From: Sinosporangium siamense
GTDB taxonomy: Bacteria; Actinomycetota; Actinomycetes; Streptosporangiales; Streptosporangiaceae
Length of the DNA stretch: 64,000 bases
Reading direction: 5' to 3'
Assembly: GCF_016863435.1 (NCBI RefSeq)
Contig: NZ_BOOW01000030.1
Span: 62,001 to 126,000, forward strand
The notes beneath the pieces are model-generated. The model was not told the origin of the DNA and did no database searches. It saw only the letters and a program-made list of their open reading frames with translations. This document shows positions 57,398 to 64,000 of this stretch, in pieces (position 1 is the first letter of the stretch; each line of letters opens with the position of its first letter). A program made the position numbers and the translations under genes.

Positions 57398-57793
57398 GTG
57401 ACCAACACCCTAGTCTTCGTCGATCTCCCGACGCCTGACATCGAGGCCACCTCGGCCTTCTATCAGGAGCTGTTCGGCTGGAAGATCAACGGCAAGCCGT
57501 GGGGCTCCTTCCACCAGGTCGTGCCCGGCGAGGGCCTCCACCTCGGCCTGTGGACCGAACAGGAGCAGATCCCCGACCCGGCCCCTCGCCCCCCGCAGCC
57601 CCGCTCCGGCCTGCAACCCCGCACCTACATCCTGGTCGACGCCCCACCCGGCGAATATCTAAACAAGGCCGTCATCCTCGGCGCCACAGCCCTCTGGGAA
57701 CAGTCGTACTGGGAGGAGTTCGACGGCCACCACGCCTCCTTCCTCGACCCCTGGGGCAACCAGATCGTCATGTGGTGGAAACCCGCCTCCTGA
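57398..57793 (+). CDS. VOC-family protein B, tandem paralogue
   Basis: A 131-residue VOC protein ('LVFVDLPTPDIEATSAFYQELFGWKI' and 'EEFDGHHASFLDPWGNQIVMWW'). It is similar throughout to the preceding gene but has a Pro-rich insertion 'DPAPRPPQPRSGLQPR' in the middle loop. GTG 57398 with AAAGGA upstream. A perfect terminator follows its stop. Confidence 0.8.
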   Translation: MTNTLVFVDLPTPDIEATSAFYQELFGWKINGKPWGSFHQVVPGEGLHLGLWTEQEQIPDPAPRPPQPRSGLQPRTYILVDAPPGEYLNKAVILGATALWEQSYWEEFDGHHASFLDPWGNQIVMWWKPAS

Positions 57794-57798
57794 CTTCC

Positions 57799-57829
57799 CC
57801 CGGCCCCCGACCTCAGGTCGGGGGCCGGG
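57799..57829. terminator. Perfect bidirectional terminator hairpin
   Basis: A 14-bp perfect stem (CCCGGCCCCCGACC / its complement) with a three-base loop TCA lies between the convergent VOC and aarF genes. Confidence 0.85.
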
Positions 57830-57859
57830 CCTTAGGTGTTGTCCCGTGGCGGGAGCGGA

Positions 57860-59827
57860 TCAGTCCGGTGGGGAGCGGAAGGCCAGGGCGATGGAGCGGA
57901 GGGCGAGGGTGAAGCCGACGAGAAGGAGGGTCCAGCCGAGGAAATGGTAGACGCCGATGTCCTCGGTCAGCTTGGGGCCGCTTGTGCTGGTCATGAGGAG
58001 GATGGCGGCCAGGGTCGCGGTGGCGGCCATGACGGTGACGACGACGCGGTGGACGAGGTCGGTGAGGAAGCGCCGGTCGCGGGGGTCGGCGAGGGGGCGG
58101 ATGTTGATGGACAGGCGGCCCTGCTCGATGTCCTCGGTGATCTTGTTGATGCGCCGGGGCAGGCGTTGCAGCACGGGGAGGAAGGCCGCGAGGCGGTCTT
58201 CGAGGTCCGCGCGCACGGCTTCGGGGCTGGTGGATGCGCGCATCATCTCACGCCCCTGCTCGCGGGCGAGGGCGACGACGTCGATGTCGGGGCTGATCAT
58301 CGTGAGAGTGCCGTCGAGGGCCGCGAGGGCGCGGAAGGCGGCGGCGATCTGCGGCGGGATGGCGAAGCGGAAGTCGTTGATGAGCGCGAACAGCCCGCCG
58401 AACATCCCGGCGCTCCCCATACGCCCAAAGCCCGCCCGGTAACGCAGCATGAGCTGTCCGATGGCACGCTCCAAGTCACGTTCGACAAGGCTTTCCGGCC
58501 GGTCGAGCATCTCGATCAGGGCGTCCGCGGCGGCGATGGAGTCGTCCCGGTCGATGGCGAGCAGCAGCATGCCGAGGGCCGTGCGGGTGGGTTCGTCGAG
58601 GCGGCCGACGGAGCCGAAGTCGAGCAGCCCGACCCGCCCGCCGGACGTGACGAAAATGTTCCCCGGGTGCAGGTCCGCGTGGAAGACGCCGGTGACGACG
58701 ATCCGGTTGAGCACCTCGCGCAGCAGCCGCCGCGCGATGTCGGCGCGTACGGCGGGAGCCAGCCCGGAAAGGCTCGAAGGCCCGACGGGTGCCCCTTCGA
58801 GGCGGTCCATCACCATGAGCGTGGGTCCGCAGAGGTTCTCGTGCGCCGTGGGGATGGTGATGGTGCTGCCGGGGTCTGCGGCGAGGCTTCCGGCGACGGC
58901 TCGCATGTTATCGAGTTCGACGGTGTAGTCGAGCTCTTCGTGGAGGGAGTCGGCGAACCCCTCGGCGAGGCGGTCCACCCGCAGAGACCTGCCCCAGGGG
59001 GTGGAGCGCGTAAGCCAGCGGGAAAGCCGGAGGATGATCTCCAGGTCGGCGGTGACCTGGGCCCGCGCCCCGGGGCGCTGGACCTTCACCACGACCTCCC
59101 TGCCGTCGGCCAGCGTCGCGCGGTGCACTTGGGCGACGGAGGCGGAGGCGAGCGGTGTTTCGTCGATGTGGGCGAAGACCTCGCCGACGGGCCGGCCGAG
59201 GGCGCCGGCGATCGCGGGTTCGATGCGTGACCAGGGCTCGGGCACGGCCTTGGTCTGCAACGTCGACAGTTGTGTGATGAAGGCGGGCGGCAGCAGGTCG
59301 GGCCGGGTGGAGAGCATCTGGCCGAGCTTGACGAAGGTGACGCCGCCCTCGTTGAGCGCGTCGCGGAGGGAGCGTGCCGTCTTGGAGCCGCTCTCCAGAC
59401 GGCGGCGCCCACGCATATAGCCGCCGAGGCCGTGCTTGACGGCGATCGCCATGATCTGGGCGTAGCGCTTGGAGCGACGGCGGCGTGCCTTCCAGCCGGT
59501 GAAGAGCGTTTTGACGCTGGGCAGCGTGCCGGTGGGGACGAGCACTTCGAGCAGGACCAGCACGGTGACGCCGAGCACGAACACCCACACGCCGACCAGG
59601 AGGAACAACAACGTGCCCGTGAAGAGCGACACGGTGAGCGCGTCGTCGCGGACGATGCCGATGGTCTCGGCCAGGAACACCCACACGTTGCCGAGGGTGA
59701 AGATCACCAGGAAGCCGACGGCGATCGAGCGCGGCCATCCCACGGGAACCCCGAGCAGGCGACGCCCCACGAGGGCGGCGAGCACGGCCCACGTGACCGT
59801 GCCGATCAGGGAGAAGAAGTCGAACAT
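57860..59827 (-). CDS. AarF/UbiB (ABC1) atypical kinase, membrane protein
   Basis: A 655-residue ADCK/UbiB-type atypical kinase. The KxGQ motif is 'FVKLGQMLSTRPDLLP', the Ala-rich nucleotide loop 'PLASASVAQVHRATLADGREVVVKVQRPG', the catalytic loop 'VFHADLHPGNIFV' and the metal loop 'LLDFGSVGRLD'. Three or four helices precede the kinase domain ('VTWAVLAALVGRRLLG' onward) and two end it, more than the usual C-terminal pair. Family members support quinone synthesis or lipid homeostasis. A PadR regulator gene precedes it in the same direction with a 16-base gap. Confidence 0.9.
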   Translation of the reverse strand: MFDFFSLIGTVTWAVLAALVGRRLLGVPVGWPRSIAVGFLVIFTLGNVWVFLAETIGIVRDDALTVSLFTGTLLFLLVGVWVFVLGVTVLVLLEVLVPTGTLPSVKTLFTGWKARRRRSKRYAQIMAIAVKHGLGGYMRGRRRLESGSKTARSLRDALNEGGVTFVKLGQMLSTRPDLLPPAFITQLSTLQTKAVPEPWSRIEPAIAGALGRPVGEVFAHIDETPLASASVAQVHRATLADGREVVVKVQRPGARAQVTADLEIILRLSRWLTRSTPWGRSLRVDRLAEGFADSLHEELDYTVELDNMRAVAGSLAADPGSTITIPTAHENLCGPTLMVMDRLEGAPVGPSSLSGLAPAVRADIARRLLREVLNRIVVTGVFHADLHPGNIFVTSGGRVGLLDFGSVGRLDEPTRTALGMLLLAIDRDDSIAAADALIEMLDRPESLVERDLERAIGQLMLRYRAGFGRMGSAGMFGGLFALINDFRFAIPPQIAAAFRALAALDGTLTMISPDIDVVALAREQGREMMRASTSPEAVRADLEDRLAAFLPVLQRLPRRINKITEDIEQGRLSINIRPLADPRDRRFLTDLVHRVVVTVMAATATLAAILLMTSTSGPKLTEDIGVYHFLGWTLLLVGFTLALRSIALAFRSPPD

Positions 59828-59843
59828 CTCTTACCTTCCGCGG

Positions 59844-60506
59844 TCAGCGTTCGCCCGCCGGGCCACCGGGCTCGTCTCGCGGTTCGTTCTTGTCATCGGG
59901 TTCGTCTTCCGGTGGTCCTGACGTTTGCTCGCGGAGGGCGGCGAGTACACGCTCCTCCTCCTGGTCGATCCAGCGCATCGTGGACTTGGTGAAGTGCTTT
60001 CCGTATCTGAACAGCAGCTCCGGTGCGCCGAGCGCCGCCGCCTGTTCGGCCTCGGGCAGGGTGTCGCCGGGGAGCACGGCGTCGATCACGCGCTCGAACT
60101 GGCTGAAGATGCGCTTGCGCTCCTCCAGAAGCCGTCCGACCATGTCGGGGCCGCTCTGCCCGGCGAAGAAGAGCTTCACGAGGTTTTCGTCGCGGATCTG
60201 CACGGGTGCGGAGAGGGACTCCATCCATGAGCGCAGCGCGGCGCTGCCCGCCTCGGTGATCTCCCAGCGCTGACGCGAGCGCGGGCCTTCGGCCTCGCCG
60301 ACGGGTCTGATGAGCCCGTGCTCGGCGAGGAACTTCAACTGGGGATACAACTGGCCGTTGCTGATGCCCCAGAAGGCCTCCATCGAACGCTTCGCGGCAC
60401 GCAGGATCTCGTAGCCGCTCTGCGCTTTGAGCGAGAGGAAGCCCAGGATCGCCCAGGCGGTGGGGGTCAACTCAACTTTCGGATGGTCTTCCGGGCTGTT
60501 CAGCAT
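59844..60506 (-). CDS. PadR-family transcriptional regulator
   Basis: A 220-residue winged-helix regulator. The N-terminal domain is 'LTPTAWAILGFLSLKAQSGYEILRAAKRSMEAFWGISNGQLYPQLKFLAEHGLIRPV', and the C-terminal Vir-like helical domain includes 'LFFAGQSGPDMVGRLLEERKRIFSQFERVI'. The acidic tail (PPEDEPDDKNEPRDEPGG) is unusual. ATG 60506 has AGGG at eight bases; GTG 60512 is possible. An ACAT/ATGT repeat upstream is its probable autoregulatory site. It probably controls aarF. Confidence 0.87.
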   Translation of the reverse strand: MLNSPEDHPKVELTPTAWAILGFLSLKAQSGYEILRAAKRSMEAFWGISNGQLYPQLKFLAEHGLIRPVGEAEGPRSRQRWEITEAGSAALRSWMESLSAPVQIRDENLVKLFFAGQSGPDMVGRLLEERKRIFSQFERVIDAVLPGDTLPEAEQAAALGAPELLFRYGKHFTKSTMRWIDQEEERVLAALREQTSGPPEDEPDDKNEPRDEPGGPAGER

Positions 60507-60520
60507 GCGCACACCCTAAT

Positions 60521-60550
60521 ACATCTGGGAGACATATATCGCGAGATGTC
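60521..60550. promoter_or_regulatory. PadR-type operator candidate
   Basis: GACAT (60531-60535) and ATGTC (60546-60550) form an inverted repeat 10 bases apart, the ATGT/ACAT geometry of PadR sites. An outer pair ACATCT/AGATGT (60521-60526, 60544-60549) shares one arm. Located 15-45 bases before the PadR start. Confidence 0.5.
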
Positions 60551-60628
60551 CCAACAGCAGCCACCTGCGAAAACGCCCGCCACCCCCGCCGAAACCGCGC
60601 CGCCGGGGTTCGCGGGAAGTGGGGGGAG

Positions 60629-60653
60629 AGCCCCGGCCACGTGGGCCGGGGCT
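60629..60653. terminator. Stem-loop in the PadR upstream region
   Basis: A perfect 10-bp stem AGCCCCGGCC / GGCCGGGGCT with a five-base loop. It has the look of a terminator, but no confident gene ends here. A Pro/Ala-rich frame from ATG 60546 on the plus strand runs through it and is probably not a gene. Confidence 0.45.
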
Positions 60654-61017
60654 CCGTGCCGTGCCCCTTGGGAAAGGGAGCACGTGTCCGCTCCGGGAAG
60701 AGTGGAGCGGGCCTCTCACGCGCGGGCCACAGGCCGCATCAGGGGAAGGTTGGGTGGGTCGATACGGCGAGGCCGGAGGGGGGAAGGACCTCTCGCGCGG
60801 TGAGATAAGCAGTTCCGTTCCACGCTTAGACATGCGCGCCCACTTGTGCTGAAACGGGCACCACAGCCCGAACGCACTGAACGGTTAAAGACTGCTCAAT
60901 ACAAACCCTAGCCGGACTGTCGGGATGTACTGGCCAGTAGCCGTAACCATGGCGTAACGCCCGGCTATCGGCGAGGTCTCATAAGTGTGCCGTGCACTGA
61001 GGGGCGGCCGGCCCAGC

Positions 61018-61118
61018 AAGGGTGTGAGCCCTCCGGGTGCCGGACCGGCCACCCTTTGCCCCTACATGTCACAACGAGACGGGGAGGCATCGACTGGATC
61101 GGAGGCCGATGCCGTCCC
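61018..61118. ncRNA. Two consecutive stem-loops; candidate structured RNA or element
   Basis: Stem 1 pairs AAGGGTG (61018-61024) with CACCCTT (61050-61056) and contains nested GCC/GGC and CCGG-gtg-CCGG helices. Stem 2 pairs GGGAGGCATCG (61082-61092) with CGATGCCGTCCC (61107-61118), one bulge. There is no T tract after either. They sit in a 1,019-base gene-free stretch (60507-61525). No known RNA family was recognised. Confidence 0.35.
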
Positions 61119-61129
61119 GCTTGGGCGCG

Positions 61130-61156
61130 GACAAGTTGTCTCATTTGTAGGGACAA
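61130..61156. promoter_or_regulatory. Palindromic protein-binding site candidate
   Basis: GACAAGTTGTC (61130-61140) is a perfect 11-base palindrome. Its TTGTC also pairs with GACAA at 61152-61156. Such TTGTC/GACAA clusters resemble GntR-type operators of actinomycetes. It is followed by an AT-richer stretch to 61225, where a promoter for the small genes downstream could lie. Confidence 0.35.
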
Positions 61157-61525
61157 TTGACTCTAGAGCCTACCGTTTCGGATGACCAGAACCTCCAGCC
61201 TTCGGTGACATATTGTGATTTAACCTGTCCAGAAGATCGCGTCCTGGCCATGGGGCGGAGCGCGTCACGGAGGCCTATGCCGTACGGGTCCGCATGGATT
61301 CCATTCTTGGTGTGGTCGTCGTACCGTTGTCGGAACATCCCGCCCTGACGCCCTCGTTCACCGTTCAGGACTGCCTGCCAAACCTGCGGAACGAGGTGCG
61401 CCCCGACGCGACAAGCCCCAGCAGAAAGTCCACCGACGACCACGCCTGCCCACAGGCAGGCACCAGGCGCCCAGCAGACACACGCCGGCACGCCCGCGAC
61501 GCCGGCCCAGGTGTGGAGGACACGC

Positions 61526-61675
61526 ATGGACAAACCACCGCCAGACTGCGGACACTGCGCCGGGACCGGCAAGATCACCTACGAACGCCCAAAACGCCAG
61601 GCGGACGGGTCGGTGATTTGGGTGAAGTCCGTGGAGAACTGCCACGTCTGCGGTGGGAGCGGCAAGTGCAAATAG
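61526..61675 (+). CDS. Mini zinc-binding protein A (two CxxC modules)
   Basis: A 49-residue protein. Two CxxCxGxGK modules ('CGHCAGTGKI' near residue 8 and 'CHVCGGSGKCK' at the end) are joined by a strand-like linker 'ERPKRQADGSVIWVKSVEN'. This is the DnaJ/anti-TRAP type zinc fold in its smallest form. GTGTGGAGGACACGC before ATG 61526 is a good ribosome site. It overlaps the next gene by ten bases. Confidence 0.7.
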   Translation: MDKPPPDCGHCAGTGKITYERPKRQADGSVIWVKSVENCHVCGGSGKCK

Positions 61676-61872
61676 CCGACGGCGCCCACCACTGCGACCT
61701 CCCCTGCCGATGGTGCCTCGGCAACAAGGTGTGGACACCGGAAAAACCCCACGTACGCGAGTCCGGCGAGGTCGTCTTCGTCCGCGTCACCGAAAAGTGC
61801 CGCATGTGCCTCGGCACCGGCGAGTGCATGCACGCCCACCCCGCCGACCGCCTCGAAGCCCCCGCCTCCTGA
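61666..61872 (+). CDS. Mini zinc-binding protein B (overlapping A)
   Basis: A 68-residue protein from GTG 61666, with GGGAG just upstream inside gene A. The modules are 'CDLPCRWCLGNK' and 'CRMCLGTGECMHAHP', with a linker 'EKPHVRESGEVVFVRVTEK' parallel to that of gene A. Thus B is a diverged copy of A with altered Gly positions in module 1. The 10-base overlap suggests coupled translation and perhaps a heteromer. It ends two bases before the convergent membrane-protein gene. Confidence 0.6.
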   Translation: MQIADGAHHCDLPCRWCLGNKVWTPEKPHVRESGEVVFVRVTEKCRMCLGTGECMHAHPADRLEAPAS

Positions 61873-61873
61873 C

Positions 61874-63205
61874 CTACTTGACGGCGACTACCACTGCCGC
61901 CCGCTGGCGGAGCAGCCGCTCACATAACGCGTCCAGCTCCGCGCGCATCTCGTCCGGGTCAAAGGCCTCAATGACCTCCTCGACCTGATTAAGGGCCCCG
62001 AACTCGGGTTCGGGGCCGACCACCCCGGTAAGCTCCGGCCGCACCCGCTCCCGCAGGGCGGTGCCGCGTTCGCCGGTGGAAAAGACGGGGGGCAGACTGC
62101 CTGCCTTCTCGTGAAAGCCTCGTGCGTACATCATGAATTGGTAGGCATTGCCGTACTTCTCGGATATTTGACTCACGAGGCTGTCCCGAAGTGCGCACAG
62201 GTCGCTCCAGGCCACCGTGTGCTCCTTGACTCGCATACCTGCCCGGCGCCGACGGCGGGCCACGCGCAGCCGGGCGAACCGCCCCCGCCAGCGGACGGCG
62301 AACTCCTCGCTGGCATAGGGGTCGTAGGCCGCGCACTTGACGGCAAGCGCGCACAACGTGAGAGTGGCGACAAGGACGGCCACGAACATCTCGGGGAGCG
62401 CCAGCTGAGTGACGCCGCCCGCCGCCTCCGCCATGGTGTCGAGGTTGGCCTCGCGAGCGCGGAACAGCGCCCACATCGCCGCGACCAGCAGCAGAAGAAT
62501 CGGCACGACCAGGCGCAACGCCCAGGGGCCGAGCCCGTAGAGGCGGTGCCTCCACCCCTTCCGGGTGGCCTGACGCTCGGCATGCAGACGAAGGGCTCGA
62601 TGTACGGAACTGCCCAGCGCCATGCCCCCAACCAATATGCCTGCCGTCAGGACAAGTCCGGGAAACAGCGTGACCACACCCTCCAGGGCAGAGATGTGGG
62701 CGTTGCCGAGGAACGATTGGAAGATGCCCTGGAAGTACCACGTGTCGAAGGCTCCGACTGCGAGGATGACGGGCCACACGATGACACGCAGCCACAACGG
62801 TCTGCGTGGCGTCCGCGTCCTGACGCGTTCCGCGGCGAGCCGGGACATGCCGTTGAGAGCGACGCCGACGGTGTTCGCCTCCACGCCCTCGCGGAAGGAG
62901 GCGAGCGCGGCACGGGCAGCGGATTCCGTGCCGATCAGCCGGTGTCTGCCTTTCTCCATCTCGTCGGCGTGTCGGCGGATCAACCGGGACGCCCCACTCT
63001 TGGCCTGAAGCAGCGCGTGAGACTCCAGGTTGTCCAACTGCTCCGACGTACGGACCGGGGTGGTCTCTATGTATCTGTCGAAGTTGCGCTGCCAGCAGTC
63101 GCAGCCGTGATGGCACAGGCGCACGGGAACGCCGTCGTTGGTGGACACGATCCGGCCGTGAAGCGCGTCGTCGCCGGAGGCCTGCTCTACAGTCATCTCA
63201 TCCAC
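61874..63205 (-). CDS. Four-helix membrane protein with cytoplasmic domains
   Basis: A 443-residue protein. An N-terminal soluble region has a His/Cys cluster 'RLCHHGCDCWQRNFDRYIE' followed by helical 'LESHALLQAKSGASRLIRRHADEMEKGRHRL'. Four helices lie between about residues 138 and 300 ('LRVIVWPVILAVGAFDTWYF', 'GVVTLFPGLVLTAGILVGGMALG', 'ALRLVVPILLLLVAAMWALF', 'MFVAVLVATLTLCALAVKCAAY'), then a basic and helical C-terminus. It is coupled to the OmpA-domain gene (GTG 63205 overlaps its stop; ATG 63196 is an alternative). I recognise no family. Confidence 0.7.
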   Translation of the reverse strand: MDEMTVEQASGDDALHGRIVSTNDGVPVRLCHHGCDCWQRNFDRYIETTPVRTSEQLDNLESHALLQAKSGASRLIRRHADEMEKGRHRLIGTESAARAALASFREGVEANTVGVALNGMSRLAAERVRTRTPRRPLWLRVIVWPVILAVGAFDTWYFQGIFQSFLGNAHISALEGVVTLFPGLVLTAGILVGGMALGSSVHRALRLHAERQATRKGWRHRLYGLGPWALRLVVPILLLLVAAMWALFRAREANLDTMAEAAGGVTQLALPEMFVAVLVATLTLCALAVKCAAYDPYASEEFAVRWRGRFARLRVARRRRRAGMRVKEHTVAWSDLCALRDSLVSQISEKYGNAYQFMMYARGFHEKAGSLPPVFSTGERGTALRERVRPELTGVVGPEPEFGALNQVEEVIEAFDPDEMRAELDALCERLLRQRAAVVVAVK

Positions 63206-64000
63206 GCACCTTGTACCTGATCTCTACCCTGCGGTTGCACTTGCGGTCCTCGGCGGTCCGGCCGGCACACTCGAGCTGGATCTCGCCCATGCCCCTCACC
63301 CGCACGCCCGAAAGGCCCGCCTCCGTCAGCACCCGTCGTACCGCTTCGGCCCGTCTGGCGGACAGGTCCTCGTTGTACGACGCATCCCCTTGATCGTCGG
63401 TGTGACCGATGACCTCCAGCCATTCCGGTGCCTTGGGCATCACCTCGTCGGCGAAACGTTTCAAGAGGGTGACGCCCTCGGCCGATACACGATCCGAGTC
63501 CGTAGCGAACAGGACGTCGCTTGAGAGCTTCTCCACAAAAATGGCATTGGGTCTCCGCTCCACATTGGCGAACGTGATCTCCGGATCCTCCGCCCCCTCG
63601 GCGGCACGTGCCGCCTCCCCTTGGAAGCGCGGCGGCTCCTCAGAGTCGACGACACAGTGCTCCGCCGCCCCCGCCGCCTTCGAGCACAGCCGCCTCCACA
63701 GCTCACGCAGCCACACCAAATGGGGTTCCTGGGGCTCGGGACGCCCCCCGCCAACACTCCCCACCCACGGCAACAGCACGGTCCACCCGCGCAAGTCCGG
63801 CAGCGCCCGCTGCGCCGCACATGCCTTGACGATCCGTTCGACGTGTGCAAGGTCGCGCATGGCGGTGGCCCGCAGATCCGCGCACCCCGTGGTGGACAGG
63901 CCGTCGGTGGCCACGACAAGCGTGCGCCGCGCCGCCTTCGTCTCCGCTCGCCCCGTCTGGAAGGCGGCCATGACGTTGGTGCCCTCGGCCACGGCGGGAG
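63198..64000 (-). CDS. OmpA-like peptidoglycan-binding domain protein, 5' end outside window
   Basis: The C-terminal 120 residues are an OmpA/MotB-type domain: 'SSDVLFATDSDRVSAEGVTLLKRFADEV', 'LEVIGHTDDQGDASYNEDLSARRAEAVRRVL' and 'RVRGMGEIQLECAGRTAEDRKCNRRVEIRYK'. It has the Asp and Arg that contact diaminopimelate. The N-terminal part ('GTNVMAAFQTG', 'RTLVVATDGLSTTGCADLRATAM', 'GWTVLLPWVGSVGGG') resembles a von Willebrand A-like fold. The frame is open to the window edge (GTG 63992 is only an internal possibility), so the gene is incomplete here. Coupled to the membrane protein downstream. Confidence 0.8.
   Translation of the reverse strand, partial: PAVAEGTNVMAAFQTGRAETKAARRTLVVATDGLSTTGCADLRATAMRDLAHVERIVKACAAQRALPDLRGWTVLLPWVGSVGGGRPEPQEPHLVWLRELWRRLCSKAAGAAEHCVVDSEEPPRFQGEAARAAEGAEDPEITFANVERRPNAIFVEKLSSDVLFATDSDRVSAEGVTLLKRFADEVMPKAPEWLEVIGHTDDQGDASYNEDLSARRAEAVRRVLTEAGLSGVRVRGMGEIQLECAGRTAEDRKCNRRVEIRYKVRG

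Noticed and set aside
61141-61578. 145-codon minus-strand frame before the mini zinc proteins
   Set aside because: Cys/Trp/Gly-rich composition typical of an antisense shadow; no ribosome site or family resemblance.
1-64000. tRNA, rRNA, transposase, integrase or phage genes
   Set aside because: None could be recognised by reading both strands; the absence of a tool-based tRNA scan leaves a small doubt.

Overview
The window is about 64 kb of very GC-rich DNA with densely packed genes, many ATGA/GTGA start-stop overlaps and frequent GTG starts. Together with a cytochrome cc type QcrC, a three-helix Rieske protein, CGNR, TetR, PadR and ECF-sigma regulators and sigma-B-like promoters (GTTT-N15/16-GGGTAT), this points to a soil actinomycete, most likely of the Streptosporangiales (genus inferred, not shown). 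No rRNA, tRNA, transposase, integrase or CRISPR array was seen.

Left part (1-10.6 kb): the end of a glycosyltransferase gene and a UDP-glucuronate-decarboxylase-like epimerase, a STAS protein, a eukaryotic-type topoisomerase IB, and a patch of gene debris (a deleted hemerythrin paralogue, a histidine-kinase tail, an alpha/beta-hydrolase stub). These lie among a CBM48 protein, a DUF2071 protein, methionine aminopeptidase divergent from an XRE regulator with paired operators, and a small redox operon (VOC, PPOX, ferredoxin, HPP).

Centre (10.7-33.5 kb): a respiratory island. A cysteine-type formate dehydrogenase (fdhA, Fe-S subunit, NrfD-like anchor, tiny membrane ORF) faces a minus-strand directon. 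The directon holds a cytochrome c maturation System I set (ccmCDEFGH, without ccmAB) and an ion-translocating Mrp module arranged as in archaeal membrane-bound hydrogenases (E-F-G-DUF4040-MbhE/B-C-D), but with no hydrogenase. Divergent from ccm is a caa3 oxidase operon (ctaC with a fused cytochrome c, ctaD, ctaE, ctaG), a lipoprotein cytochrome c, and a complete bc1 branch (qcrC-qcrA-qcrB). The inferred job is formate oxidation feeding quinol, bc1, cytochrome c and caa3, with Ccm supplying the covalent c-type haems and the Mrp-like module moving ions.

Right part (33.5-64 kb): a sigma-B-type promoter and hemerythrin gene, small stress or membrane proteins, a second stand-alone ctaD, a TetR/DrrAB-type exporter, a serine hydrolase with an internal deletion, HIT and chorismate mutase genes, and a guanidine-III (ykkC-III) riboswitch in front of a GdmH-like guanidine hydrolase. 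Then come an ECF sigma/anti-sigma operon whose ABC ATPase carries an in-frame stop, an orphan LuxR response regulator flanked by two paralogous small membrane proteins, and a TenA protein. These are followed by a divergent catabolic cluster (aldehyde dehydrogenase; amidohydrolase, medium-chain dehydrogenase, FGGY kinase), twin VOC proteins, an AarF/UbiB kinase with PadR regulator, a 1-kb structured intergenic region, two overlapping CxxCxGxG mini-proteins, and a membrane protein/OmpA-domain pair running off the right edge.
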